From Enoplosus armatus (Eukaryota > Chordata > Actinopteri > Centrarchiformes > Enoplosidae): a stretch of DNA of 64,000 bases. Under the pieces are notes generated by a model. The model was not told where the DNA came from. It ran no database searches and saw only the letters and a program-made list of their open reading frames with translations. Both the position numbers and the translations under genes were made by a program. Within the stretch, counting starts at the first letter, position 1, and each line of letters starts with the position of its first letter. Below, piece after piece: positions 1 to 12,800 of this stretch. The DNA is taken from contig NC_092198.1 in NCBI RefSeq assembly GCF_043641665.1, positions 18,416,501 through 18,480,500 on the forward strand, written 5' to 3'.

Positions 1-1801
1 GCAGCAATCAAAGAGTCAGAGCTGCATTAATTAACTCGCTCTGATTCATGGGCATATGCAGTCAATAAGTCACCCGTGCAGAATAACTGAGTGACTGCTG
101 CAGTCTATGACTCTGTACTCTGTAGCTGGACCATCGAACATGAGACACTACTGGGTCGCCTTACTGAGCCGAGCAGCTTCATGGGAGGAAACGAGAGTAG
201 GAAAAGGATATTTTCCGTGTCGCGTGTAATGGGAACAATAGAAGGCCAAGTTGAGGTTGCGAGTATCCTCATCTTCTTCTGTCGACAATTTGATGGTGTT
301 CTGTGTATTTTTAGGAGCAATGAAGTGTTCACATTCCATCGCTTCAGAGCGCCTTTAACAACTGTCAGAGCAGAGGTGTGAACTTGCACTGAACTGTGGG
401 TAATATGCCGTCTGTGTAGGTGGAGAGAGCGATAGCAACAGGAGAGGTGTAATGACAAGAGAGAGATTTTCGCAGTTTAGAGAAGGTTACGTGTCTCGAA
501 ACACGGCTCGCGTTGTGGCCGCATTACATTCTGGTCTATTGAAGCTGTTGCCAGTGGACACGTTGATCTGTTTGCCTCCTCTTCAATGGATGTATTCCAT
601 GTTGGGCCGAGCAAAATGGTGGAGATCAATGTCAAATAATAAAAACAAATCATATTTATAATATTGATATTTGCATACAGTGTGTCACAGTTGAATTTTG
701 TTCTACTGTTGTGCATTAAAACGCCAAAAAGCTTCACATGTGTAAAGAAAAAATGAATTTTGTTCATTTTTAATCAGGGTTTGCTTGAAATCACTCATTT
801 GGACAACTGAATTTTCCAAAACGATAACGTCATATGATACGATCATATCATCCCAGTATCTAGCGTCAAGTAGCTTCACTTCCATCATCCCCATGTGACA
901 TCGATTTGTCAACATTTGGCCAGTTATCAGTGGGAATCGGGAAAAAGATGCTGCAAAAGTATGTTGTCAAGAGCTGCTTTATATAGGCACAGGGAATTCT
1001 CCCATATAGCAATAAATAAAGTTTTTAACGTTGACTTATGTGAAGGATTCCTTTGGTTCTGAACAGATATGTAGGTTCAGCCAAATACCTTGTTATAAAA
1101 CAACACTTTGCATAACACCTTTACTTTCATTTTAGTTTTGCATGTCCAGGTTCCCGTAGTGGATTGAATTTTTTGTTCTACCTTCTAATTTTGTGTTCTA
1201 CCTTCAATAAGGAAAAAGCATCAAAAAAAAGAACAATTTATACCCAGAAATTCAAGATGTAATGCCAATACCTTATTTTCAACAGTGCTAAAATGTTTGA
1301 GGGGGTATTTCTCAGGCATATCTATGTATAAACTGTACAGGATAAGCGAAAATGACTGTCCGTCGTTGCGCATTTGTGATCTATTTCATGTAATAAATGC
1401 ACACTGCAGCGTACACTCACAAGTGAAGGTCTGAAATCCCTCCGATAGGCAAAGAAACGTTGAAGTGATTATGCAGCACTTGTGGCGACCTGCAGTGAAT
1501 TCATTTTTAAGGGCAGTGTAAGCACTCTCCTGTTTCTGCCTCATCTGTAGGATGTGGCACGCGTCCTCTTCTGCGAGGAGTGGGGAAGTCTCACGAGGCA
1601 GAGCTGATGTATATCCTGCTTTCATGTGGGAGCCGTCTCATATTTCTTCCCATCACGGTGTCCTCCAAAGCGCCGTGGGGCTAATGCTGTTTGCAATGCT
1701 TAACCGTGTAAAATCTGCGATCACACAGTGCAGTTCAGAGGGTCTTTGCCGCTGTGTGTGTGTGTGTGTGTGTGTGTGTTTTTGATGCTGACTGAGTCGC
1801 A

Positions 1802-1822
1802 CCCCCCCCCCCCCCCCCCCCC
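1802..1822. repeat. poly-C homopolymer
   Basis: About 21 consecutive C residues, just downstream of a GT microsatellite at 1753-1779. The length is likely to be error-prone in assembly. Confidence 0.9.
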
Positions 1823-2492
1823 GAGGAGGAAGATGATTAAGGACAAGAAGTATTTCCTGCCTTTGATGCATCGGTCTGTTGCTGTTGGTTCATAACTTCA
1901 AAAACGACATTTGTCACGTTAGTTTGTCCCATTTGATCCTATTAACAAGTATCTGTGTAGCCAAATATCTCATTCCTCCGTGCCTCACAAGGTTTAATAC
2001 CTCAAACAATTAATCAATTCAGTCAGAAAATGATTGGCAGATTAATCAGACACTTAAACTCAGGCAGTAAAAATAACTGTTTGTTAGTTGCATCCCTAAA
2101 AACAGTTGGTGTAATCGCAGAAATCACGCCTGGTGTTTCTTGTTGTCACGTCAAATAATTTAGATTGATGAAAGCAGTAATTAACACGGACTTCCTCAAG
2201 TTCTTATTTAAAAAAACCTACAGTTTTGTCTTTTGTAATGATTGTAAATCGAGGATGTAAAGACATTAAAAGCAGCTCAGGTCTACATTCATGGTTTGAG
2301 AATATTGTGAGAACCATCGTTTAGGCTCATAAAAATGCAGTTAATACATTTCCAGTCTGATCAATGAGCCAGTTCTAACAGCCCGTCTTTCCTCTGACTG
2401 GCTGAGACTGATATTGGCCCACCAATCACAGCATGTGGCCTGCAGGTTCCATTTTTCTCTCTGCTCTGATAACCAATGAGAGGCAGGTTGCT

Positions 2493-2496
<4 letters not shown>

Positions 2497-2538
<42 letters not shown>
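2497..2538. repeat. (AG)n microsatellite
   Basis: About 21 uninterrupted AG dinucleotides. Two CCAAT pentamers lie just upstream (about 2420 and 2473), with a GTTGCTAGG X-box-like half-site at about 2487, so the tract sits beside a weakly promoter-like cluster inside the kif3c intron. Confidence 0.9.
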
Positions 2539-2539
<1 letters not shown>

Positions 2540-2655
2540 CAAAAAAAAACCATGGTGGAAATTAGCTCAGAAATAACCAATTATAGATAACATCAGATTG
2601 AAAGGCAACAGAGTCCCTTCTCCCTCTTCCTCTCTCTCACTGATACATCCACATA

Positions 2656-2688
<33 letters not shown>

Positions 2689-2867
2689 CAAGTGTAAGTA
2701 GGTCAGGAACCAGCCTTGTGAGTCTGTGTTGGGTCAGCTGGTGCTTCTGCGGGGTGCTGTCAGCTAACTGGCCTCCAAGGTGCAGCGCTCCATCTGTGGA
2801 TTGTGTTGTAATGTTGGCGCAACTGTTGTTTAGCTGCTGGAAGTGACCCTAGCTTTGATTAACGTGA

Positions 2868-3070
2868 GCAAATGTATTCAGAGCCTCTACTTAAGTAAAA
2901 GTACTAATACCACAAAGTACCCTGTTACAAGTCCTGCATTTATGATCTTACTTAAGTAAAATGTATGTAAGTATTATCAGGAAAATATACTTGTATTCAG
3001 TGCAGAAAAATGTCCCCCGTGACTGAAGCAGGATTTTACTGTTGTAGTTGGTTGAAGTGGAGCGAAATAA
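2868..3070. repeat. Fish interspersed repeat family A (partial)
   Basis: The sequence has the signature strings ACTTAAGTAAAAGTAC, GTTACAAGTCCTGCAT and a CTTACTTAAGTAAAATGTA block. The same strings recur at about 21528-21948, 25985-26460, 27160-27280, 33928-34130, 52015-52085 and 56394-56930 in this window. From general knowledge this resembles a short non-coding element, MITE- or SINE-like, that is very abundant in percomorph fish. No coding capacity is visible. The superfamily is not assigned. Confidence 0.7.
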
Positions 3071-3089
3071 CTATTTTGTATGAGACTGC

Positions 3090-3370
3090 AAGTGATGATT
3101 ATTTTAATTATGCACTCATCCGCTGATTATTTTCTCCATGAATCGATTGATTGTTTGGGTTTTTTAAAAATTCTGAAAATAGTGAGAAATGCCGTCACAA
3201 TTGCAATCACAACAGTCCGAACCTCAAAACGACCAAAAGTCAAGTCAAGTTATTAAAGTAATTCTAATGAAAGCGGCAAATCCTCACATTTCAAAAGTTG
3301 GAACCATTCAGTTTCGGCATCTTTGCGAGCAGAAGGACTTAAACGATCAAAATAGCTGCCTGCTGTTATG
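3090..3370. repeat. Fish interspersed repeat family B copy
   Basis: The copy contains GATTATTTTCTCCATGAATC, AATCGATTGATTGTTTGG and GAAAATAGTGAGAAATGCC, followed by a CCTCACATTTCAAAAGTTGG block. This is the same order of blocks as at 16365-16620, 37895-38190 and 61460-61790. It is a non-coding repeat typical of fish introns. The ends are rich in ATTAATCGATT-type strings. Confidence 0.7.
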
Positions 3371-4589
3371 AAACAGGTATCAGTGCAGTCACCGTTCTCA
3401 TAAAGAGGCTGCTGTGTCCGTCCCTCCAGCGGACTATTCTTAGATCCACTTTTCTGGGTCAAAACTGTAATGTCTCCCTTCTTCTTACTGTCTCTCTCTC
3501 TCTCTCTCTACTCCTCATCACATATCTCTCTTCTTTTTTTTTTTTTTTTAAGTCTCTGTAGGTCCTTTAAGAAGACTTAGATTGTCTGAAAGCTATGGGA
3601 GCTTTCGATCTGGAAACATGCTTTTATTTTGTTAAAGTCTAGGTTTTATTCTGATAGATCTTCATCTAACTTCATCAGTTGATCTGTTTCTCTACTTTTC
3701 TTGTCTGCCTCTCATTCAAGTTCATTTCTTATTCGCGTTCCCATTTATTACGAGTTATTTAATGAGGACATTTTCTGAGCTTCTTCTTCCTTCCCTCAAC
3801 CTGCCTTGTCTACTACCTAGTTTGGGCATTTTGTGTCTTTCTACAAACAGCACAGTAAATAGGTCAGTGTCATGCATCTTAAATTAAAAGTCTGAAGTCA
3901 CAGTTTGAAGTTTAAAAATATCACCACTCAATACTTGCAAATTTGGATCAAATTGTAGCACAGACGCCTCTCAGGAGTGTGAATCTAATAAACTGAGGCT
4001 GGAAATACAAAACTCCTCCATGGCAAGCTGCCCAGATAAAGTCTGTTTGTGGGAGACACTGAGCTATTTCTCTCCCATTCTTTTGATCCTTTGGTTTCTT
4101 TTATCATACATGTGGCTGTACAGCAAACAGAGGAGGGGCACTCTGACTGGAGCAGGATGGTAATTGAATCTATCGGATGAAAAGCAAATATTTTTTCCCA
4201 TGAATGCATCTTTCCAGTCTTTGCTGCCTTTTGTTATTGGAGGAAAATCGACGTAGACTGCGCATTAAGGTCTTTCCTACATCCTGCCAGCTGAAGTTCA
4301 GCCAATCAGAGCGTATGGTCAACAACAATGCCCGGTGCCTCATGGGAAATATCTTCAGTGTAGCGCACATACATCCACGTACACACACTGTGCTTACATA
4401 TCAGCTTTCCACAATATACCCTTAACATCCATTTAACCATGCAGAGCGTATTTTACAAACACACACATACATGTGTAACGACCGTTTCCTGTTTATAAAG
4501 CTGCCTTCCTGTCCAATTAGAGGAGGAAAAAGTCTGAGCAGAGATAGGGAGGCATGTCTGTGTGTGTGTGTGTGTGTGAGAGCATGTAT

Positions 4590-4800
4590 TGCTCATGTTG
4601 TGGGGACATAAATGTGTTTACACAGTCACATTGTGGGGACTTGCTGTCCTTTTGGGGACAAAGTGAGTGAAAGATTTGGTTTAGGGTTATGGTAAAGCTC
4701 CAGGAAATGAATGTAAGTCAATGTAATGTCCTCTGAAGTGATGGCAACACCACTGCTTGTGTGTGTGTGTGTGTGTGTGTGTGTTTGTAGGCTAATGAAC
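4590..4800. repeat. GTGGGGAC element flanked by GT microsatellites
   Basis: The block TTGTGGGGACTTGCTGTCC, a TTTAGGGTTATGG motif and an AATGTAAGTCAATGTAATGTCC motif lie between GT tracts at 4558-4578 and 4757-4784. Related blocks occur at 35985-36240, 41220-41340 and about 42285-42450. This is a recurrent microsatellite-associated repeat of fish genomes. Confidence 0.65.
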
Positions 4801-7051
4801 AGAGAGCGCTCATCACTGCTCCCCATCTTTCAGCATGGAAGGCTGCATCACTGAAATATTGATGAATCAACTCTGTGTCCGTGTGTGTGTGTGTGTGTGT
4901 GTGTGCGTGCGTGTGTCTACATGATTTTGGAAGCCTGTATGTGTGTGTTCATGAACTGAGCTTCCAGTCGTGGAATCGGTGGAGAAAGCAGAGCCGCTTC
5001 TTAAACAATAATGAAAGATGTAATATTTTGCTAACGCAACCGCTGTGGCCTCATGAAATATACAAAGCAATTATCAAACCGTTTGAATAATTAATTTAAC
5101 CATATTTGTGCAAGCTGTGTAAAGTCTTCTCAGTCCAAAAGTATGTGAAAACAAGCCTTCTTGTTTTTGTCTTTCGTTTCTTCCTTGTCACCAGTTTCCC
5201 TTTAACATGTCGAGTCAGTGACCAAGTCCCTATTGTTATACAAAAGTATATTGTATTCCACCTGAACAGATATCAAAATAGAACTTTTATACGCCTGAAT
5301 AAAAGCAGCGAGTTGATAAGAGGACGTCATCAGCGAGTGGCTTTGGCAGCATTGCTTGCACCACCGTAGTTAAGGTTTGGTTAGGTTTAGGCATCCGACC
5401 ACCCTGAAACGGTCTGACACTATTTCCTCTTTGTCACTGTTTGTCTCTATGTCACAAACATGTGTTGTCTTTGGGGGCATTTGCTGAAACGACAGATGCT
5501 GTTGTTTTTCTTGGGAGGTCAGTCTCAAATTTCAACAAACGTGACCTTTTCACCAAACACGTATGGTGTAGACAGGCCATCAGAGGACAACATCCTCACA
5601 AGTACGGTCCCACTTGAAATGAAGTCACGAGAATGAAAGGGGAACATGCATTTTGACTCCGTACAGAAAAATAGCACACTGTATTTTGCTATATCTTATC
5701 AGCATGTTAGCCCATGAGAATAAACGACAAAATGAGTCAAAGGACTTTTGCCTTTGTGTCTTCCTTCTGTCTCATTCTGGCGGGATGAAAGGGTGTTTTT
5801 CCAGGTGAATCTGTCGTTTCTGGTCTCACGTTGTGGTCTGCTGATTGCATGTCACTTACTGGATCTCCCTTGTGTTTGGCAGATGCAGGAGTTGACTGAC
5901 AGCGGGTGAACGGTAATAAGGTTTTAGGCTTTAAGTTGTGGCTCCTTAAGTGGTTTTTACATCGACCAGGACTGATGTGAAGCAGATTCTCAGAGACGGC
6001 CTGACCTTTATTCTCTCCTGTTTTTTCTCTACCTCTGTCTTTCATGCTCAGCGTCTCTTGTCTTTTTATTTTAACTTCCCCTCTCCTCTCCTTCTTCTTC
6101 TCCCGTCCCTCCGTCTCTTCCCAGCAGGCCTTCTGTTCGGAGCTTGTTGTCGTCACATTGTATTTATAACCCGGTCGCTCCCAGCAGGCCCCCAGCCTCC
6201 CTGTGATTGGCCGGCTGATGCGGATGAGCCGGCTCAATATGCAACGCTTCCCATTCTCTTCTCTTTCCCATCAGGAAATCAGATCGGTCGCAGCCAAAAG
6301 AATTTGAGCAAGCTACTTATGAGCAGATTATACATACGGACACAAATATGCAGGCTGGCACACACACATGCATGCAGTGTCGTGACTCACGAACGAACTC
6401 GCAGGCTTCCTTAATCATCCGGGAAAGAAAAAACACATTAAAGCCTAATGCCTACTTCCTGTTGTGGTCCTCCAACATACAGCCCACCACAGACCATAAC
6501 ATCAGTCAAATAAACTGTTCTGTACATACAACAATGGAGTGGCAACGCTTGCATGTTCCACACTCTTCTTGATAAAAATCAAGCTATGACTTTCTGAGAA
6601 ACCAACTTTTGCCACTTTGACGATGCTCAGAAATGTGTTGTTCGTCCATCACACTCTTAAAACACACAGTAGTTAAGAAAATTACAGAAGATTACAGAAA
6701 ACACGATACGCTGTACACTGGACGATAGATACATTTAAAGGCCGGTTGCATGCTTTTTGCTTCTTTGCGGGCAGTCGGTTCGGGGCGTCCGCTGCACGCA
6801 GCCCGAGTATGAACGCAATCATTGTTGCGGACGGTGAAGATGGCGCGTGTGTTGGCTTGCGTTGACCTTGCTGAAAGTGCAAATCTATCCGAAGTTCACA
6901 CACATTGTGAGATGTAAAATCTGCTTTGTCGATCAAGCACACGGAGAGACAGCCGGGACGATATTTGAGCCCAGAGAGAACTGCGATGCAGATAGAGGAA
7001 GGTTTATAATGGCATGTGACCTTTAGAGAGCATCAGACATCCTGACTGCAT

Positions 7052-7053
<2 letters not shown>

Positions 7054-7099
<46 letters not shown>

Positions 7100-7111
7100 G
7101 CGTGTGCGTGT
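7054..7111. repeat. (TG)n microsatellite
   Basis: About 29 TG units, with a few TGCG variants near the 3' end. Confidence 0.9.
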
Positions 7112-7220
7112 GACTGATACCTCAGTCTGCAAGGATGCCTGGAAACAGAATAATGAGTCAAATGACAAGTGAGATCACTTATGTGATTGAAGGTCATTTG
7201 GACTCCTCACTGAGTCATCG

Positions 7221-7251
7221 CTCCTCCTCCTCCTCCTCCTCCTCCTCCTCT
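7221..7251. repeat. (CTC)n trinucleotide repeat
   Basis: Ten perfect CTC units in the kif3c intron. Not coding on either strand in any supported gene. Confidence 0.9.
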
Positions 7252-8334
7252 CATGTCTTCTTTTCATCTTCACCTCTGTCACATCAGCTCAGATGGGAGA
7301 CAGCTTGACCTGAACATGACAAACACGACGCTCTCAGAGATCTGCCATGAGAACCCGTGAACCCCTGCGACTGCAGCAGATCTCGGGATGAGTCCATTTC
7401 CCTTCAGGTGGTGAACTCAAACGTGAAGTCAGAACATTTTTACATGTGAGATTGTAAAGTCTTTTGTGATTGGGAAATAGCCTGGTGATGAAACAATCTT
7501 GCACATTTAGTAGCTGTTCTGGAGCTTTCAATCATATTACATGATCTTCTTCAGCAGATGGAGTTTGTCCAGTTGTTTGTCGGAAATATAAATGTTGAGC
7601 GCTTGAGGGACTTCTGGAAGCAATATTTGTTAAAAACATGTAGTAGTTGCTCCGTAGACTTTACTCATTTTAAAATATAACATTTGAACATTACATGTGT
7701 TCCAAGACTTGTATTACATTTTGTGTTTTGTTTTTGTTGTAATGCTGAAGCTACTTTACTAACTGAATTACACACATTCCTCAGATAAGCATCTTGTATC
7801 AGTTCATTTGGCAGCATCCTCTGGCAGCTGAGAGCATCACATGATTTCAACAAGGAATGGCGGCTAACTATGCTAGCAAAGTGTTCAGGAAGAGGCAGGA
7901 GTCCCGTGGTTTAAAAAAAAAGAATCACCACACGTCTTGGTTATTGTTTCCTAAACTAAAAACTCTTTGTTTGAGGCAGAGCACCCGACTGAAATGTATT
8001 GCACTTGTTTCCTCTCATGGACTCAATGTTAGCAGGCTGTTTTTAGGATAACCAGGAGACATGTACGAACAAAACATTGTTTGATTTTAATTGGATGTTG
8101 CTGCATTTGTGAATTGATGTAACTGACTGTAACCCAGTGAGAATGCCAGTGCATCCTGTTTATCTTTTGCTGAAGTGAAAGTGCAATTATGCATTTTCCT
8201 CACAAGATAACATCGTGACGTGAGTGAGAAGAACTGAAACACTGAGTTAAATGTAAAATTTCAAGTCGACCATCCATAGCCTGCATTATAAAAGCCTGTA
8301 TATAAAGGATTTGTGTGTATCTAACCAGCCTATC

Positions 8335-8339
8335 GGGGT

Positions 8340-8370
<31 letters not shown>
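8335..8370. repeat. Long poly-G tract
   Basis: A run of about 30 G residues preceded by GGGGTG. This is an exceptional homopolymer. On DNA or RNA it could form G-quadruplexes, and it is a likely site of sequencing length error. Confidence 0.9.
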
Positions 8371-8372
<2 letters not shown>

Positions 8373-8946
8373 TGTGCATGGGATGCATGAGAGAGAAAAG
8401 CCCTGACATGAATCAGCCCTTTAATGAAGCTGAAAGAATATGACAAAACACAAAGAGCAGCAAACCAGGCAGTCACACACACACACACACACACAGAGAA
8501 CACAAAGACAGCTCATAACAAAGAGGCTTTCTGTAAAGACCTGCTGCAGACGCATCCTCTCTGAAGGACTCCACTGTACTCGCTGCATGGGTCTCACTGT
8601 GTGTTTCTGTGTGTGTGTGTGTTTCTGTGTTCGCTCATATAATCAAGTGGACAGTGTGGTATGTACCAGTAATAAAGGATGTATAGGCTGCATACACACA
8701 CACACACACACACTCACACACACTGTTTTTTTGTATAAAGTCCTGAGACTGGAATGTGGCCAATACAAAATGGCCGTGGCCCCTGCTCGCCCTCCTTGGG
8801 CCCCTTTTTTCTTTCTTTTCCCTCTTCCTTTTTCCAGTTTCTCCTTCTCTTCTCCGTTCCTCTCCCTATCCTGTTTCTTGTCTCTCTCTCTCTGTTCCTG
8901 CTTGTTCATTTTAGATTCGCCCTCAGGACAGAGAACATGTGTGTGA

Positions 8947-8994
<48 letters not shown>

Positions 8995-9737
8995 AGATTC
9001 ACCTTCAAGACAGATTGCATCACTGTGACCCCGGGCCTTTAATCTCCACGGTAACCAAAGACGCTGTAACCAGAGGCATGACATGATAATGAGTCTTCTT
9101 CTGCAGCTTCCTTTTAAAAGGTGGAAATGATAAGTGGAAAGCGTCCAGAGAGAGCAAAGGCCACACAGTGCTTCATACTTAAATCCCAGGAAAAGATGTT
9201 TAATCACAGTGATCATGCCAACACACTGATGCCAAGCAGGTGTAATGTTTACCATGCTCACCACCTTGGTTTAGGATGTTTAGCATGCCAACATTTGCTA
9301 ATTAGCAACTGAAGTTGGTGGTGCCATATTTTACTTTATGAAAGCGCACTATGTCCTTTTGTGCCGGTCTACTTTTGAGTGTGATTCATGTCTGAAGGTT
9401 TTAGCCGAGCTCAGCTTGTTGTGGCGTGGTGTCATCATGGTGACATCATGGGGGATGTTAAGCTGCCCACTTCCAGCTCCATCTGCCTCATCAGCACAAT
9501 GTCGGCACTGACTGCAGCTCCAACACTCCAACAAATACTGAACTGTTTGAGCTGTCCAGATGAACTTGGCATTGACCTCAAGAAAGACACTTAACCTGAT
9601 AAAAACCTGATTAAAATGTATTTAAATATGTTAAAACTTCAACACATACTGCATCCCACGACGGAGTATAAGAACTGTTACGACTTTTTCTTGTAAAATG
9701 AATGAATCAATCCACAATATTCTTCTGTTGTTCCCAG

Positions 9738-9853
9738 GCGATGGAGAGCAAGCTGCTGGTTGGTGGAAAAAACATCACAGATCACACCAACGAGCAGCAG
9801 AAGATGCTGGAGATGAAAAGGCAGGAGATTGCTGAGCAGGTAAACCTCTTTGT

Positions 9854-9896
<43 letters not shown>

Positions 9897-12800
9897 GGAA
9901 GAATGCTTTAAAATGAGTAAATGTTAATGTTAATAAATTGATAGAATTAGAGTTAGATAGCCTCTGCAGCATGAAATACTGAAAAGACTGAAGTCCTGGT
10001 GCAGTTTTCAACCAACAACAACCAGAATTTTTAGAGTTAAAGTTATCCTGCTAAATACAATGGGGGAAAAAAAATTGTAAAACGACCGCAAACAACACAG
10101 GAAAGGTGACATTTTGATTCGTTCTGTCAGACGCGCAGCGAGAGGGAGATGCAGCAGCAGATGTTGGTGCAGGACGAGGAGACGGTGGAGCTGAGAGAGA
10201 CTTTCACTTCTCTGCAACAGGAGGTGGAGGCCAAGACCAAGAAACTCAAGAAGGTAGAAGATGCTCGGATGCAGAATCTGCATATGAAATTCAGAGAAGA
10301 ATCATGTACACAAATGCTCATTTATACATGCACACCTTAATAAAGAGAAGAACACAGATATATTTTTTACACGCACACACACACACATACACCTTCCTTT
10401 TTGTTCCTAATGTCAGTGTATCCCTCTTTACCCCTTTGACCCCTTTGACCCCTGACCTGGATCCTAATGACCCCCTGCCTCGGACACATGCTCCGTCCGG
10501 ACACACACTTAAATCTCAGTACCTCAAGGTTTGTCCTGCCGTCCCCTCCTCTTTGCTGGACGTTTCCCTCCCTCCGTCACTCTCTATCACCTTCTTTCTT
10601 GGGCCTCTTCACGCTTTCTCATGCTAACCTTCTCAATCTGTTTTCCCCTTCCTTGTCAAATTAGGATCTCCCAGTAATTCACCCCTAAATCCCTCAGTGC
10701 AAACCCTAAAACAGCACTCCTCCCTGCTCTTCCTCGCTTCCCGATCCGTTGCACGGCCAGCAGGACTAACCCCCAAACAACCCATTGTGTGTGGATGACA
10801 ATGTGATTAATGATCCTGTGTTGATCTTTGCTCCCCTGATGCCCTAACTCGTGCCACGTACCCTTCTCTCACTGCATGGTGCCGCCTCTCTGAGGAAAAG
10901 AAGGAGGAGACACATCAGAAGTTTTCACACTGTGATTTCAGAGCTCGGAGGGCAGCCTGTGAAGCTGAGAGACCCGAGAAACTTTTAGGTTCAGGCGGTC
11001 AAGACTGCTGATAATAGTCAGGTAGCACTTCTTAAGCCGGATGTATAGTTGTGCGGTAAGGGTTTAGTGACTTTAGTTGCCAACGCTGGAGGAGACTGTT
11101 GACAGTGAAAACAACATTAAAGGTACCCTGTGGAGTTTTTTGATCACTCGTAGTGTCACGGAGCAGTGTTTTTATGAGTGGGTCCCCCTTTTGTTTGCAT
11201 CCTATTCTACTGACGTACAGATGGCGGCAATGCACCAGCAAAGGCAGTGAAGAAGAAGACTGCTTGCTAGTAAACATGGATGTGAACAATGCAGGTTCAA
11301 AAATCTGCTTTGTGAAAGTTTCAAGAGGAAGGAAATACAAATTTAAACATTCAAAACCACTATGACAAAGCCATCACCGCTGCGTTAAAGAACATAAAAA
11401 CAGCAGTTGCACAGAAATAGTCTCCTGTTCAGTTCTCTTTTACGAAGTGAGTGAAGACGAAAGAATGAAAACACAGCGCCACGGTACACCTGCCAAAACG
11501 TCTGTTTAAAAGACCACATGGATCACCTTCTCAGAGGGAGCACTTGGAGAACAGTTGCACCCGTGTTTTAACCAAGACGCCCTTGTTTTTTTTTGTTCGT
11601 ATTCCTGCAAACACACATGAAAGAACAAGACAAACAAAAACTACAAGACATCTTTTAATCCATCAGAGAAATGTAGCATCATGCCTTTGCCCATTTGGAT
11701 TTGGATTAGCCACAGTATTATTATTTTGAAATGTTGTGTTTACAGGGAATTCCTGTTGTATTTTTTGAACAACAAATCCTTTTGTTTTGAGCATTTTTTT
11801 GTAAGCTAAAAGAAAGAAGCTGCCACATCACAGAGTTTGTGCGCTGCGGTGTCATCTTTCAGGCTAACTACAGCAGAGCTAAAGTCAGGATTAGCCTACT
11901 TGTTTGGAGCCCACGCAGTCAGCTCTGGGCTCAAGTCAAAGAATGAACAGTGTGAAAGCTCAGGAGGAAAGAGGAGGAGGGAGGGCCGCCATGTTGCCGT
12001 GCTCCTATTGGCGGCCCATTTCTCCAGACGCCGGTGCCTCCAGTGCTGTTGCTATGGGCAACCAAGCTGCAGCGAGTTGGAGACCAGTGCAGCAGCGACT
12101 ACACTGCACTGGGCGACATCTCTCCTCCTCCTCACCCTCTCTCTCTCTCTCTCTCTCTCCCTCTCTCTCTCCTCGTAGCTGTATGCCAAGCTCCAGTGCA
12201 TCAAAGCGGAGATCCAGGACGTGAACGACGAGCACGTGAGGAGCCGGCAGGAGCTGGAACAAACTCAGAACGAGCTCACCCGAGAGCTCAAGTTCAAGTG
12301 AGTCAAAAAAACAAACAGCAGATTCAGCAAGATTCAGCAAATATGCCCGGACGGTTCAGCAAGCACAGTCTGCGCCCACACATCATGCTTCATACGAAAC
12401 TTCATTATCGCAAACACTGAGAGAGCATTTGTTTCTGACACAACCGCAAAACTAAAGCTTTGCGCTGCTGTGTGTTCTGTACGTGAAGGTATCTGATCAT
12501 AGAGAACTTCATCCCCCCAGAGGAGAAGAATAAGATCATGAACAGACTGACCTTTGACCCCGAGGAGGATCAGTGGAAGTTTCAGCCTCTTGTTCCTGCT
12601 GAAAGGTCAGTTTCAGGTGGAAATAATGGACTCAAAACGCTGTTTAACTTCAGTTGATGGTTCATGACCTTTTGACCTTTCACACTGTCCATGTGGCGTC
12701 GTTCACCACTGGAGAGAAAGCTAGATCCTATTTCTTTTGTAGAAGATATCTCGGCTGGAGCTTTCTAATTTCTAATCAATGTTTTTGTTCTGTTTCTCAT

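Larger units (their letters stand above)
1..9737 (+). other. kif3c: kif3c intron (3' part), no exons seen
   Basis: No convincing exon, long ORF or RNA gene was found. The stretch precedes the acceptor of the first visible kif3c exon. In human KIF3B/KIF3C the preceding coding exon carries nearly the whole motor domain, and no motor-domain sequence is present here, so this is read as the 3' part of that long intron. It holds poly-C (1802-1822), (AG)n (2497-2538), (CA)n (2656-2688), several GT tracts (1753-1779, 4757-4784, 4880-4905, about 7054-7111, 8949-8992), a (CTC)n run (7221-7251), a 30-base poly-G (8341-8370), (TA)n-like DNA just outside at 9857, and copies of fish interspersed repeats listed separately. 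Short ORFs here are low-complexity or unsupported. Confidence 0.6.
10254..12178 (+). other. kif3c: kif3c intron
   Basis: An intron of about 1.9 kb between the TKKLKK exon and the LYAKLQ exon. It contains a short CA tract (10372-10386), a pyrimidine-rich stretch, and a GC-rich, motif-dense segment at 11,940-12,120 described separately. It ends in a pure CT polypyrimidine tract. No coding exon is seen. Confidence 0.8.

Noticed and set aside
5737..6414. Overlapping 166-aa (-) and 154-aa (+) ORFs
   Set aside because: They are open on both strands because of a pyrimidine-rich stretch. No domain, splice sites or coding-like composition were recognised, and they lie inside the kif3c intron.
7200..7260. 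Direct-repeat clusters as possible CRISPR-like arrays
   Set aside because: These are simple-sequence repeats without spacer-repeat structure, and the genome is a vertebrate nuclear one.
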